The notes under the pieces are model-generated. The model saw only the letters and a list, made by a program, of their open reading frames with translations. It did no database searches and had not been told where the DNA came from. Shown piece after piece: positions 53,369 through 62,876 of a stretch of DNA of 64,000 nt. The number at the start of each line of letters is the position of its first letter. The first letter of the stretch is position 1. Source of the stretch: Marinifilum sp. D714 (GTDB lineage: Bacteria; Bacteroidota; Bacteroidia; Bacteroidales; Marinifilaceae); the NCBI RefSeq assembly GCF_030851345.1, contig NZ_JALPNU010000005.1:62001-126000 (forward strand), in the 5' to 3' direction. The position numbers and the translations under genes are program-made.

Positions 53369-54469
53369 TCATCGTTTCATCTGATAAAAGAATGGCAATG
53401 GATCGTATATGTCCCAAACATCAAAGGTTCTCTTGTTAAAGTCGAACAGAACTTTTAGCATGTGAACTGCCTCACTCGGATTCTTAAATATCAATACCAA
53501 ATCACGAAGCACATTAATCCATTTTACGGGTTTCGGATTTTTATAAGCTACCAGCTTATTTCCCATCACATAAGGAATCAGCTCGGGATATTTCTTCTTC
53601 ATGATTTTAATGAAACCAAAAGGTCGAGGATTCACTTCGAGTAAATACAATTGTCCATCTCTAATTTTAAACTCGACATCTAAAAATCCTGTAAACTTTG
53701 TTTGGTTCAGAACCTCCTCAGCTTGTTTTTTTATTTCCTTGGCATAGCCTCCAACATATTCCTCAACCACCGATGAAACTCCCGATCGGAAATGACGAAC
53801 CTCGTTTACACAGATGTCCAGCTTCACCTTACCCTTGTCTACATAAGCGCCATAGGAAAAATTGTTTTTTAAATCCGCACCTAAAAAGTCCTGCGTAATA
53901 AGCGATGCCTTTTCCTGTTCTGTTAATATTTTAAGCAAATCAATCATTTCAGCTACATTCTCAATCAATTGAGTTTTAAACCTTGGCTTTGTATACAGAA
54001 AAATATCTTTGTTCCATTTCACAATCTGAGGATAATTTAGCTGATTCACCAATTTATGATTTTCTACATCCATCAATATTTGGGTATGGGGAAACAGCAC
54101 CTCAACATTTTTTGCCAGTTCGTAAGTTTTGCTCTTTGTCATTAATTGTTCTATTGATACTTTATGTCCTGGCATCACCTGATACAACTGAAAGAAGCGT
54201 GGAAAGTGATTCATTAGAAAAGCCAAATAAAATCCACTAGCGACATAAGCTTTTAACTTGGGGTAAGTATTTGCCAAAGAATTCAATTCCAACATCAAAT
54301 GTTCCTCGCTGTGAATCACTTTTTTCTCAGCATATTTTGAATGCATGGCAATTTCGTTTTTTCTGCCAACCAAAATTACATGGTAATTCAGGCGACTAAA
54401 CTCACGCACCAAAAATAAGGCCTGAGGTCCTGCACCTACAACTAGTATTTTCTCTAAATAATTTTTCAT
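53369..54469 (-). CDS. ATP-grasp enzyme of the exopolysaccharide cluster
   Basis: 366 residues. N-terminal Rossmann-like part (KILVVGAGPQALFLVREF), then an ATP-grasp fold ending FLDVEFKIRDGQLYLLEVNPRPFGF, where E and N bind magnesium-ATP. Such carbamoyl-phosphate-synthase-like ATP-grasp proteins ligate a carboxylate to an amine or thiol, here perhaps an amino-acid substituent of the polysaccharide. The array follows it on the 3' side. Confidence 0.82.
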   Translation of the reverse strand: MKNYLEKILVVGAGPQALFLVREFSRLNYHVILVGRKNEIAMHSKYAEKKVIHSEEHLMLELNSLANTYPKLKAYVASGFYLAFLMNHFPRFFQLYQVMPGHKVSIEQLMTKSKTYELAKNVEVLFPHTQILMDVENHKLVNQLNYPQIVKWNKDIFLYTKPRFKTQLIENVAEMIDLLKILTEQEKASLITQDFLGADLKNNFSYGAYVDKGKVKLDICVNEVRHFRSGVSSVVEEYVGGYAKEIKKQAEEVLNQTKFTGFLDVEFKIRDGQLYLLEVNPRPFGFIKIMKKKYPELIPYVMGNKLVAYKNPKPVKWINVLRDLVLIFKNPSEAVHMLKVLFDFNKRTFDVWDIYDPLPFFYQMKR

Positions 54470-54662
54470 TGGTATCGATGGCGGAATATAACGGTACGCT
54501 GTACCTATCTCTTCTAAAAAATCTGCTTCCTATAAATATTACGGTGCTCTGCACCTATAACAATTCAGTTGGCCTTTTATAATGCGTTAAGCAGCAGCGC
54601 TACGCAATATTTATAGCTTAATTTATATAGCATCTTAAAGGTGCAGAGCACCGTAACTAAAA
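54470..54662. repeat. REPIN-like pair of inverted 17-bp palindromic arms
   Basis: TACGGTGCTCTGCACCT (54540-54556) and its exact complement (54639-54655) flank an 82-bp centre. Inner inverted segments (TATAAATATT at 54531-54540, AATATTTATA at 54606-54615) and a degenerate arm (ACGGTACGCTGTACCT, 54491-54506) suggest a compound element. Each arm is itself a near-palindrome (GGTGCTCTGCACC). No ORF. It resembles non-autonomous REP doublets. Confidence 0.6.
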
Positions 54663-55928
54663 TTATATAAGTTGAGAAACCACAAGATTAAATTTCCCTT
54701 TCGCTGTTCTAATCAACTGATCTGTTTCTATCTTGTCAAAGCGAATCATGCATTCATCCCCAAGCAAATCACGCAAGTTCGATTCTATAACGTCCAAATC
54801 ACTTTTATCAAATCTCTTATCCGGAATCAGGTTTACCCGAATAACACCAGGTTCATCTTGCACAATTTGAGCAGCTAACAAATTCTTAGCTTTTTTAAAG
54901 GCCAAATCAAGCCTACCAATTCGTTGTCCATCCTTTAAAACAATGTAATCATCATCTCTGCCTTCAATCTTTTTGATAACACATATTCCATTGCTGCATT
55001 CAGCCAATTGTACCACATCATCAACACGATAACGAATCAAAGGAAAAGCTGAGTTGATAAAACTTGTGGTTATTAAATGATCATCTTTGAACTCGGTATA
55101 AGAATACAAGGGAAACTCACGATACAATTCATCTTCGAACTGCCCCAGTGCAACTGTTTGCTCTGCATTGCCATACCAATCGTATATTTTTGTATTCAGG
55201 GTTTTCTCAACAATTTCTTTCTGAAATCCATGCAACACCTCCGATGATGTAAATGCAATCGGAATATCTAAACTCAAATCTTTCTTGTGTAATTCTGTCG
55301 CCAGAATGTGCATGGAACTCGGATAGGCTTTAATTACCTTGGGATTAAAATCCTTTATCAGCTTGTAGTATTCATCAATTCTTTCCGACTTTAAATGATA
55401 GGATGACAAATACAATACATTATTGCTCTTATCGTAATAAGAAAATGTATTTCGGTTTAAAGTTCCCCTCAAGGATACAACCGGATCACCCAAATGATAG
55501 CCATGCATTTGCTGAAAAAAATGACCGTAGGCATACTCTTTTATTGTAGAGGAAAAATCTCTGTAAACCTGCAATGGTGTACCTGTTGTTCCACTCGAAT
55601 AAGCTTTAAACACGCACAATCCTGGTTTAGCCAACATTGCCTTGGCATGATTACGGACATCCGTTTTCGAAATAATTGGCAGTTTGTTCTTATCAGACAA
55701 ATCCTTTACCGAATGAAGGTGCAATCCATGCTTTTTGTAGAATTGTTTGTAAAACTCGGTATTGGTAAAAGCATTTTGATATTGCTTGACGAACTGCCGG
55801 CTTTTCAATTCTAAAATCTCAGCTTTAGACATTTGATCCAGCTCAATAATCCGTCGCAATTCACGCTCGAATGCTCTGCCATATTTTATTTTATAGGCAA
55901 TCAAATCCTTAATTAACTGTACTGGCAT
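54663..55928 (-). CDS. PaaK/CapK-like adenylate-forming enzyme, copy 1
   Basis: 421 residues. AMP-binding signature YSSGTTGTPLQVYRD, IAFTSSEVLHGFQKEIVE, DWYGNAEQTVALGQFE and the C-terminal hinge EGRDDDYIVLKDGQRIGRLD. It belongs to the CapK branch of phenylacetate-CoA ligase-like enzymes found in capsule clusters. It activates a carboxylic acid as acyl-AMP; acceptor unknown. Paralogue of the next gene upstream. Confidence 0.88.
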   Translation of the reverse strand: MPVQLIKDLIAYKIKYGRAFERELRRIIELDQMSKAEILELKSRQFVKQYQNAFTNTEFYKQFYKKHGLHLHSVKDLSDKNKLPIISKTDVRNHAKAMLAKPGLCVFKAYSSGTTGTPLQVYRDFSSTIKEYAYGHFFQQMHGYHLGDPVVSLRGTLNRNTFSYYDKSNNVLYLSSYHLKSERIDEYYKLIKDFNPKVIKAYPSSMHILATELHKKDLSLDIPIAFTSSEVLHGFQKEIVEKTLNTKIYDWYGNAEQTVALGQFEDELYREFPLYSYTEFKDDHLITTSFINSAFPLIRYRVDDVVQLAECSNGICVIKKIEGRDDDYIVLKDGQRIGRLDLAFKKAKNLLAAQIVQDEPGVIRVNLIPDKRFDKSDLDVIESNLRDLLGDECMIRFDKIETDQLIRTAKGKFNLVVSQLI

Positions 55929-55942
55929 ATCCTCTATAAACT

Positions 55943-56041
55943 AACCACGAATTTCACCAATTTTCACAAACAATAAATCATCAAACAATTCACATAAACC
56001 AAAATATGAATCCATTCGTGTAACCTGTGAAATTCGTGGTT
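55943..56041. repeat. Inverted repeat AACCACGAATTTCAC...GTGAAATTCGTGGTT
   Basis: Perfect 15-bp arms at 55943-55957 and 56027-56041 around 69 bp, filling the gap between the two PaaK/CapK-like genes. The inside contains further CATTCGTG-type and TTTTCACAAA-type fragments. The motif recurs widely between genes in Bacteroidota (from memory), so a non-autonomous interspersed repeat is likely; it could also pair as a transcript hairpin. Confidence 0.65.
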
Positions 56042-56051
56042 TATAAATCTT

Positions 56052-57380
56052 TTAAGCTGTATCGATCTCCTTCAAAATTTCCTTTGCCGTAGCATCCTTA
56101 TCCTTGGTATCCAAATAGGAAACCATCAAATTAAACTTTCCAGCCTTTGTTTTTATGATCTGATCTTCGGTTATCTCGTTGTAATGAATCTTACATTCTT
56201 CTGTTACCAACTGCGTAAGATTCTTTAGCAATTCTGCTTTATCTTGCTCTGTAAAATTGTAATCAGGTATGATGTTCAAATCGATTTCACCAGGTACTTT
56301 CTGTACAATTTGGGCAGCCAGAATATTTTTAATGTTATTGAAATTAAATGCATGATCCAACAAGCCAATCTGCTGTCCATTCTTTAATCTTACATATTGG
56401 TTGTCGCGACCTATGATTCTTTCAGTACAACAACGAATACAACTTGCATCACACTTTAACTTGATGATATCATCAACCTGGTAACGAATCAATGGGAATG
56501 ATTTGTTGATGAACCCCGTTGTGATGATGTGATTCTCTTTTACCTCAATATGTCCATACAATGGAACATCCTGATACAATTTTTCTTTTACCTGTCCCAA
56601 AGCAATGGTTTGCTCCGAATTTCCATACCAATCAATCACTTTAGAATGTAGTATCCTTTCAATGATTCGTCTTTGCCAATCGTGCAATACTTCTGATGAA
56701 GTAAAAGCAATCGGAATGTGCAAATCCAATCCTTTTTTGTACAATTCTGTCGATAAGATCTGCAACGAACTTGGATAAGCCTTAACCACTTTGGGTTCAA
56801 ACTCCTTAATCAATTCATAATACTTTAAAATATTCTTCTCGTTCAGATTATAACTTGATAAATGTAATGTATTCAAAGACTTGTCAAACCTTGAAATTTC
56901 ATCCTTATCCAAATCTCCCTTAATTGAAATCACCTTATCGCCAAGATTGTATCCATGAATATTCTGAAAATAGTATCCGTAAGAATATTCCTTGCAAACG
57001 GACTGATAATCGCGATACAATTTTAATGGAGAACCGGTAGTTCCACTTGTGAAGGCCTTGTAAACAAACAAACGGTTTGTCGTCAACAAATCATCAACAC
57101 GATGCCTAATATCATCTTTTGTAATGATTGGTATTTTCTCTGCATCATCAATCGATTTTACCGAATTAACTCCTAATCCGTGTTTTCGATACAACTCATT
57201 GTAAAACCTGGAGTTTAGGTAAGCGTTTCGATATTGCTTTACAAATTCTTTGTTTTTTAATTCTGACAGTTGGGATTCACTAATTGAGTACAGCTTATTT
57301 ATTCGTTTCAATTCCTTCTCAAACCCGATACCGAATTTAATTTTGCTCAAAAAGTAATCCCTTATTCCCCTGTAATTCAT
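56052..57380 (-). CDS. PaaK/CapK-like adenylate-forming enzyme, copy 2
   Basis: 442 residues. FTSGTTGSPLKLYRD, IAFTSSEVLHDWQRRIIE, DWYGNSEQTIALGQVK and IGRDNQYVRLKNGQQIGLLD match copy 1 in order and spacing. A Cys cluster (CDASCIRCC) before the hinge is absent from copy 1 and may bind a metal or simply be a variable loop. The start overlaps the upstream glycosyltransferase stop by 44 nt. The two copies probably arose by tandem duplication and may activate different acids. Confidence 0.88.
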   Translation of the reverse strand: MNYRGIRDYFLSKIKFGIGFEKELKRINKLYSISESQLSELKNKEFVKQYRNAYLNSRFYNELYRKHGLGVNSVKSIDDAEKIPIITKDDIRHRVDDLLTTNRLFVYKAFTSGTTGSPLKLYRDYQSVCKEYSYGYYFQNIHGYNLGDKVISIKGDLDKDEISRFDKSLNTLHLSSYNLNEKNILKYYELIKEFEPKVVKAYPSSLQILSTELYKKGLDLHIPIAFTSSEVLHDWQRRIIERILHSKVIDWYGNSEQTIALGQVKEKLYQDVPLYGHIEVKENHIITTGFINKSFPLIRYQVDDIIKLKCDASCIRCCTERIIGRDNQYVRLKNGQQIGLLDHAFNFNNIKNILAAQIVQKVPGEIDLNIIPDYNFTEQDKAELLKNLTQLVTEECKIHYNEITEDQIIKTKAGKFNLMVSYLDTKDKDATAKEILKEIDTA

Positions 57381-58419
57381 GGTAGATTGAGAATAATGTT
57401 TTTAATACACGATCTGGATAAAAATCAACAACTGCTCTTGTTGAATTTTGTGAGTAATTTTTGCAAAGACCTTGGTTTGTCATCAACTTGACGATTGCAT
57501 TTTTTATAGCTCTTTGATTTCCGGGAACTACAAGTATTCCATTTTTCCCTTTGTGAATTAGATCTGGAATGCCTCCAACTTTAGTGGAGATAATAGGCAA
57601 ACCATAACTCATGGCCTCCAGAATTGACAATGGCAAACCTTCTTTATAGGATGGTAGAATAAATGCATCCGATGACCGAAACAACTCTTCTTTCATTTCT
57701 TCGTTGGCCCAACCATTAAAATGAACGATTTTCTGCACCTTCCATTTCGAAATGGTATTGGTTAATCGATCCACTTCACCATTTCCGGCAATCACAAGCT
57801 CCAGTTTACCTTCAAATTGTCTCCTGCTTTTGGCGATTATTTTAATCAAGTCAAAAACGCCTTTGTTGTCGCCTATCAACCCCAGGAATAACAATCTAAA
57901 TTTATCATTGGATGGCTTTCTTTCCGTGTTAAGCGGCGGAAGAATCATATTATTTAAGATTCTGATCTGTTTCGGATTAAAGGCACTGGTATAAAAGTGC
58001 TTCCATTTTTCCGACAAGCATATTACCAAATCGGCAGAGTTGATCACATATCGAATTCTACGCTGAATAAACTTTGATGATCCCAGATAGAAGTCCCGAA
58101 ACCCTCCTCCATGTATGTGGTAAATGATTTTCTTATTGGACAAGGCTCTCGCAAATGCGTACAAAATATACTTTCTATAAAAACTGCCTTTCGAAGCTCC
58201 ATGAATGTGAAGAATTTTAATGTCCCGATCTTTAATCAGGATCCACAACAACTCCACAATACAAATTGGGAACCATAAAGTGTTCATGAATTTGGATGTA
58301 AACCGATGTGTAACCAAAACTTTGAAATCGGACATGTGCTTCGAATAATTGTTGACACACAGTCCAATGCCTCCTTTTGAATTCTGATTCCCAGGTGCTA
58401 TGTAAAGAACCTCTTTCAT
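57337..58419 (-). CDS. GT4-family glycosyltransferase
   Basis: 360 residues from the Met at 58419 (MKEVLYIAPGNQNSKGGIG), 14 nt after the upstream stop; a longer reading would overlap that gene. N-terminal acceptor domain with GGIGLCVNNYSKH, C-terminal domain with LLFLGLIGDNKGVFDLIKI and the nucleotide-sugar block FILPSYKEGLPLSILEAMSYGLPIISTKVGGIPDLI. Retaining GT-B transferase; sugar unknown. Confidence 0.92.
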   Translation of the reverse strand: MKEVLYIAPGNQNSKGGIGLCVNNYSKHMSDFKVLVTHRFTSKFMNTLWFPICIVELLWILIKDRDIKILHIHGASKGSFYRKYILYAFARALSNKKIIYHIHGGGFRDFYLGSSKFIQRRIRYVINSADLVICLSEKWKHFYTSAFNPKQIRILNNMILPPLNTERKPSNDKFRLLFLGLIGDNKGVFDLIKIIAKSRRQFEGKLELVIAGNGEVDRLTNTISKWKVQKIVHFNGWANEEMKEELFRSSDAFILPSYKEGLPLSILEAMSYGLPIISTKVGGIPDLIHKGKNGILVVPGNQRAIKNAIVKLMTNQGLCKNYSQNSTRAVVDFYPDRVLKTLFSIYHELQGNKGLLFEQN

Positions 58420-58433
58420 CCACTTAAATGATT

Positions 58434-59345
58434 TTAACTTCCTGATAATTTTGGATTGAATAGCATTGATTGCTTTTGCTGCAACGGCTGAACAAATTTG
58501 TGCCAAACCCGAAGCATACGTGCAATGTTCTCATATTTTCCTCCATTCGAATTGATGGATACTCTTGGTATCTGGAACTCAGAAATGAAGTTCGAATTCA
58601 ATTCAGGATTCACAGTAAAAGCCATCTTGTAATTGTACTTCTTTAGTAAAGCCAAATCTCTTTGGTTATAGTCGCCATTAGGAAAGGAAAACGAATTAAT
58701 TTCTACCGACAACCACTCTTCCAATGTTTTTTTAGATTCTCGATACTCGAAATCCAATTCCTCATCCGAACATTTTATGGTAATCGGATGATGATAGGTA
58801 TGAGACCCAATTGTAATTAATGGATTCTCGTTTAAGCGTTTTAATTCTGACAGTTCGATGCAAGATCGCTTTAAATCATATCTTACAGCCGCACCTCGGA
58901 TTAACTGCATCCTTCTAGCGTTTGGCAATTTCTTCAGTTCTTCAACAGATTTTAATTCCTTATTTTCCTCTACTACTTTAGCTACATACTCCCACCAAAA
59001 GTTTCCTGTCATTACAGGTCGAACGGGAATAAAGAAAGTGGCTGGTATCTGATATTTTTCAAGAATCGGTATCAATTTTAAATTGCCCTTCCAACCGTCA
59101 TCAAAAGAAACAAAGGCAGTTCTTCCTTCTACATCTTTCTCTCCATTTATGATCTGGAAATATTCTTCCTCCGAAATAAACCTAAAGCCTTTCGAAAGCA
59201 AAAAACCGATGATTCCTTTAAAAAGGAAAAGAGAAGGGTCGTGAAAATAGATAGATAACACTTGCTTATCGAACTGCTTTAAAGCTGACTTTCCAAATAT
59301 CAATAGCAATAGGTATCCGAGTATGTTGGCAATTAGTTTCTTCAT
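58434..59345 (-). CDS. NodB-family polysaccharide deacetylase
   Basis: 303 residues with an N-terminal hydrophobic segment (about 5-20). VSFDDGWKGN carries the catalytic Asp pair and IGSHTYHHPI the two metal His; FSFPNGDYNQRD is the later motif. Complete active site, unlike many degenerate members. It overlaps the upstream acyltransferase gene by 4 nt. Likely de-N-acetylates the polysaccharide or its intermediate. Confidence 0.9.
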   Translation of the reverse strand: MKKLIANILGYLLLLIFGKSALKQFDKQVLSIYFHDPSLFLFKGIIGFLLSKGFRFISEEEYFQIINGEKDVEGRTAFVSFDDGWKGNLKLIPILEKYQIPATFFIPVRPVMTGNFWWEYVAKVVEENKELKSVEELKKLPNARRMQLIRGAAVRYDLKRSCIELSELKRLNENPLITIGSHTYHHPITIKCSDEELDFEYRESKKTLEEWLSVEINSFSFPNGDYNQRDLALLKKYNYKMAFTVNPELNSNFISEFQIPRVSINSNGGKYENIARMLRVWHKFVQPLQQKQSMLFNPKLSGS

Positions 59346-60418
59346 ACGTATTCTTCTACTCCTTCAAATTCTTGCTTGGATTTTTGATCTGATTGCCTTG
59401 CTTTATACAAAACAAAAGGCTTAGCTAAAAATGACTTCAGTCGATTCTGTAGTCCGAAACACATGTAAAAAGGCATTGCAGTCTTTGTGAACTGAAATTT
59501 ATAAACATCCATGCCAACTCCGAAAGAGTATTTCTCCTTGTTCAGCGAAAATGACTTTCGAATGTTACAATCCATGCACTGAACGCCTACTCCATAAATT
59601 CTATAATCGCGATCGAAAGCACAATCAATGGCAATCCTGGCATTATCACAATCTATATTTGCCACATAGGCAACCGGATAATCATTAAACTTGGCAAACA
59701 TAACATGCGATGGAAACTTACTGTACAGACTTTTATGAAACTTTTCCTTGTTTACATCATCGTATACAAAGCTCTTCCCATCCAGCATTTTGGTTTTCGA
59801 AATTCTCTTAATGGTCTCAAAATTAGATGGGGTGATTTCCTCATAGGAAAGGCTCAAATGAAATCCATCCTTTTCCATTTTGCGTAAGGTTCTATCTAAC
59901 TTCTTCCTAAACTTCTTGGCATAAACCTTTTGGGCAAACTCATTGTAATCCTTATAATCCGATATACAAATCATGGGAGCTCCAGAGTATCTATACATTT
60001 TAAATACTTTTGTCAAGATTGAAGCTTTCGGAACATACTTGAAAAAGATGAAATGATAACGAATATTCTTTTTGATCCAGCCCAAAAGTTGCTCAATAAA
60101 ACTAGAATCTAACTCCTTTAGTACAATTAAATCATGTCCAATACAAGACCATTGCTGTCCAAGGAACTCAACAAATTCAAGCTTTATGCATTTACAAAAC
60201 TTACGAATTAGCTTAACAAGAGGAATGATGGCAACCAGTTGATTATTCTCATAAGCAGTAACAATATAGGCCTGTTTCTGGAAGCCTATTACATTGTTCT
60301 CCACTTTCTCAAAAACCTCATACCAGCTATAAATCCATTCAAATCGATTGCTAGGAAAATTTGCTTTGTATTCTAGGTTCTCAAGCTCTTCAATTGAAAT
60401 AGTTTTGAAACAATACAT
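59342..60418 (-). CDS. BioF2/FemAB-type GNAT acyltransferase, copy 1
   Basis: 358 residues. A double GNAT-like fold: VAIIPLVKLIRKF and EFVEFLGQQWSCIGHDLIVL in the first half, KKFRKKLDRTLRKMEKDG and MFAKFNDYPVAYVANIDCDNARIAIDCAFDRDYRIYGVGVQ in the second. Similar proteins accompany exopolysaccharide loci and transfer acyl or aminoacyl groups. Clear paralogue of the next gene. Confidence 0.85.
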   Translation of the reverse strand: MYCFKTISIEELENLEYKANFPSNRFEWIYSWYEVFEKVENNVIGFQKQAYIVTAYENNQLVAIIPLVKLIRKFCKCIKLEFVEFLGQQWSCIGHDLIVLKELDSSFIEQLLGWIKKNIRYHFIFFKYVPKASILTKVFKMYRYSGAPMICISDYKDYNEFAQKVYAKKFRKKLDRTLRKMEKDGFHLSLSYEEITPSNFETIKRISKTKMLDGKSFVYDDVNKEKFHKSLYSKFPSHVMFAKFNDYPVAYVANIDCDNARIAIDCAFDRDYRIYGVGVQCMDCNIRKSFSLNKEKYSFGVGMDVYKFQFTKTAMPFYMCFGLQNRLKSFLAKPFVLYKARQSDQKSKQEFEGVEEYV

Positions 60419-60457
60419 TAGATCTTAAGGGTTTAAACTTCTTTGTTTGATAAAAAC

Positions 60458-61600
60458 CTACATTTTAATACTTTGAACAAAATTTAGATTGTTATTAGAG
60501 GTTTTATTTTTCTCGTCCTCAATTTTTATTAGCTGCTTTTTATTCTGCATAACTGAAGAAACATCCTGATGCATTTTTTTTATTCGATAATGGAAATAAG
60601 GCAATACCAATAACGATTTCAGTCTGATTTTAAAGTCATAACACATGAAAAACTCTTCTACACAATTGGTAAACTGAAATTTATAAGTATCCATTCCCAA
60701 TCCGAATGATAATTTTTGAACATTGTTCTCAAAACCACTACGAATCACTTGGTCAACACAATGAATCCCTACCCTATATTTTCTGTATTGTCTATCAAAA
60801 GCAGCATCAACTCCAATCCTTTGTCCATTAACATCTATCAATGTGCCATATGCTACGGCTTTACCATTAAATTTTATAAAAACAACTTTGGATGGATTTT
60901 GCCTGTAGATCTTTAAATGAAAATCTTCTTTGAGTTTGTTCTCGTACATGTCGATTTTTCCATCGGTTGTTTTACTTGCCGATATATTCCTTATCGCGGC
61001 TAAACTGTATTCATCAATTTCATGTTGTTCTACCTCCATTTTAAGGCCATCCCTTTTAATTCTTCTGTTGGTTCTGCGAAGATCTTCTCTGAATTTTCTT
61101 GAGTACACATTCAATCGAAACGTTTCGTAATCAGAGAAAGAAGAAACATGAATAAACGGAGCTCCAGCATATCGATAAAAACGAAACTTTGATTTTAACC
61201 TACTGCTCGCTGGAAGATATTTAAGGAATAAAAAATGATAGGAAATATTTTCTTTGATCCATTTGTACAACTCATCAACAAAACTATCATCAAGCTTCCT
61301 GATTGCAATAATATCATGCCCCATTCCTGACCATTGCTGTCCAAGAAATTCAAGAAACTGCAATTTAAAATATTTTAAATAGGTTCGCGTTAACCTCATT
61401 AAGGGTACAATGGCAACCAACTTATTTCCCACATAAGCAGTAACGATGTAAGCTTTTTTATCAGCTCCAAAATGGTTATCGTTGTGCTTTTCGAATGTAT
61501 GATACCAATCTGCTATCCAAGATGTCTGAGTTCCAGGAAACTTACTGATGTACTCAATCTTCTGAAGGTCTTCTAATGTAATTAAACTAAAGCTATACAT
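60458..61600 (-). CDS. BioF2/FemAB-type GNAT acyltransferase, copy 2
   Basis: 380 residues. Shares with copy 1 the blocks KKAYIVTAY, LEFLGQQWSGMGHDII, YRYAGAPFIHVS, RKFREDLRRTNRRIKRDG and IGVDAAFDRQYRKYRVGIH. A 25-residue Lys/Asn-rich tail is unique to this copy. The two lie 39 bp apart, so a tandem duplication is likely. Confidence 0.85.
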   Translation of the reverse strand: MYSFSLITLEDLQKIEYISKFPGTQTSWIADWYHTFEKHNDNHFGADKKAYIVTAYVGNKLVAIVPLMRLTRTYLKYFKLQFLEFLGQQWSGMGHDIIAIRKLDDSFVDELYKWIKENISYHFLFLKYLPASSRLKSKFRFYRYAGAPFIHVSSFSDYETFRLNVYSRKFREDLRRTNRRIKRDGLKMEVEQHEIDEYSLAAIRNISASKTTDGKIDMYENKLKEDFHLKIYRQNPSKVVFIKFNGKAVAYGTLIDVNGQRIGVDAAFDRQYRKYRVGIHCVDQVIRSGFENNVQKLSFGLGMDTYKFQFTNCVEEFFMCYDFKIRLKSLLVLPYFHYRIKKMHQDVSSVMQNKKQLIKIEDEKNKTSNNNLNFVQSIKM

Positions 61601-61610
61601 TTATGTGATC

Positions 61611-62876
61611 TTATCTTTTATAAAAAGGATATGAGGGCTTCATGTTTTTGAAAATGTCAGATTTCCTTTTAAAATCGATATAACGATTTACTCTTGATTC
61701 AATCAAAACAATTCCAATGTAGATGGAAAGAAATACATCCACCAGAAAATAATTGGCTTGTTGAGTAGCCAAACAAGATAGAAACATAAAAAACATCGCC
61801 ATGGTTAATTGATTGTGACTACTTTCTGCCCCTGCAATGGCCCTGTAGAGTGTTATTAAAAATAACATATACAAAACGAAACCAATAATTCCATTATCAA
61901 CTAAGGTTTGAATAAATCCATTGTGAGCAAACAAAGGCATGCCATCCTTCTTTTCGTATCGCCGCTGCGACTCTTCCATTCCCATACCAAATAAATAGGT
62001 CACAAAATTACTCTGATACAGATTGGTAAGGTAAATCTCAGCAATTTGCAATCGCCCTGATCCAACTGTTTCATAGGCCGACTTGTCCTCCTGTCCTGCT
62101 CTATCGTCCATGATCCTTCTTCGGAATCCTTCATTGGTTTGAAACAATACCGACAAGCCGATTGCCATCAGCACTCCAAAAGCTGCAATTTTCCCTAAAT
62201 TTTTAAAAGATACTTTTCTGGCAAACAATACGATAACACCAACCAAAAACATCATCCAACCTGTTCTTGTATAGGTTTTAAAAAGAAAAAATACACCTAT
62301 AATCAGTATGGGAATCACAACAAGGTTCACTCTAAAATTCCCTCTTTTGTTAGCCACAAAGTCAAGAAGAACAACACTTGCAACTGCCAATACTGCAGAC
62401 GAATAATGTGGTGCTCCCAGCATTCCAATCAATCCGTCAATTTGTGTGTCTTCCATCCACAACATAGTGGTTACTGGCGCTGCAAACACACCAAAATAAT
62501 ATGGTATATTGCACACTATAAAAAAGGCTGCCATGTAAACTGGAACCAACCTTAACTTTTTTAAAGCAGTTGCGCTATTAATGTTTAGGTAAATCCAATG
62601 AATAAATACTGGAATGGTTAGGTACTTTATAAAATTGATAATTGAGTCTACTGGAAACTTAAAGAATGATACATTCACCAAATTCTTAGCTGCAAACAAA
62701 TAAGCCAAAATCAAGAATGCATATCCTGTTTTTTGACCCACTACTCTTGATATCAAGAACAATAGTAAAGGTAGTTTCCATAAATAAACCAACTCCTGTC
62801 CACCTACTGTATATCCTTTTAGGTAAAAAGCTACAAAAAAGATGAGAAACCAGAATGCGATTTCGATATACTTCAT
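61611..62876 (-). CDS. O-antigen polymerase/ligase-like (Wzy/WaaL) membrane protein
   Basis: 421 residues with about eleven hydrophobic segments. The large periplasmic loop (about 225-300) includes RLQIAEIYLTNLYQSNFVTYLFGMGM and is followed by MPLFAHNGFIQTLVDNGIIGFVLYML, the HNxxI/L pattern typical of the Wzy_C/ligase family. Probably polymerises the repeat unit. Starts within the stop of the upstream gene (4-nt overlap). Confidence 0.87.
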   Translation of the reverse strand: MKYIEIAFWFLIFFVAFYLKGYTVGGQELVYLWKLPLLLFLISRVVGQKTGYAFLILAYLFAAKNLVNVSFFKFPVDSIINFIKYLTIPVFIHWIYLNINSATALKKLRLVPVYMAAFFIVCNIPYYFGVFAAPVTTMLWMEDTQIDGLIGMLGAPHYSSAVLAVASVVLLDFVANKRGNFRVNLVVIPILIIGVFFLFKTYTRTGWMMFLVGVIVLFARKVSFKNLGKIAAFGVLMAIGLSVLFQTNEGFRRRIMDDRAGQEDKSAYETVGSGRLQIAEIYLTNLYQSNFVTYLFGMGMEESQRRYEKKDGMPLFAHNGFIQTLVDNGIIGFVLYMLFLITLYRAIAGAESSHNQLTMAMFFMFLSCLATQQANYFLVDVFLSIYIGIVLIESRVNRYIDFKRKSDIFKNMKPSYPFYKR

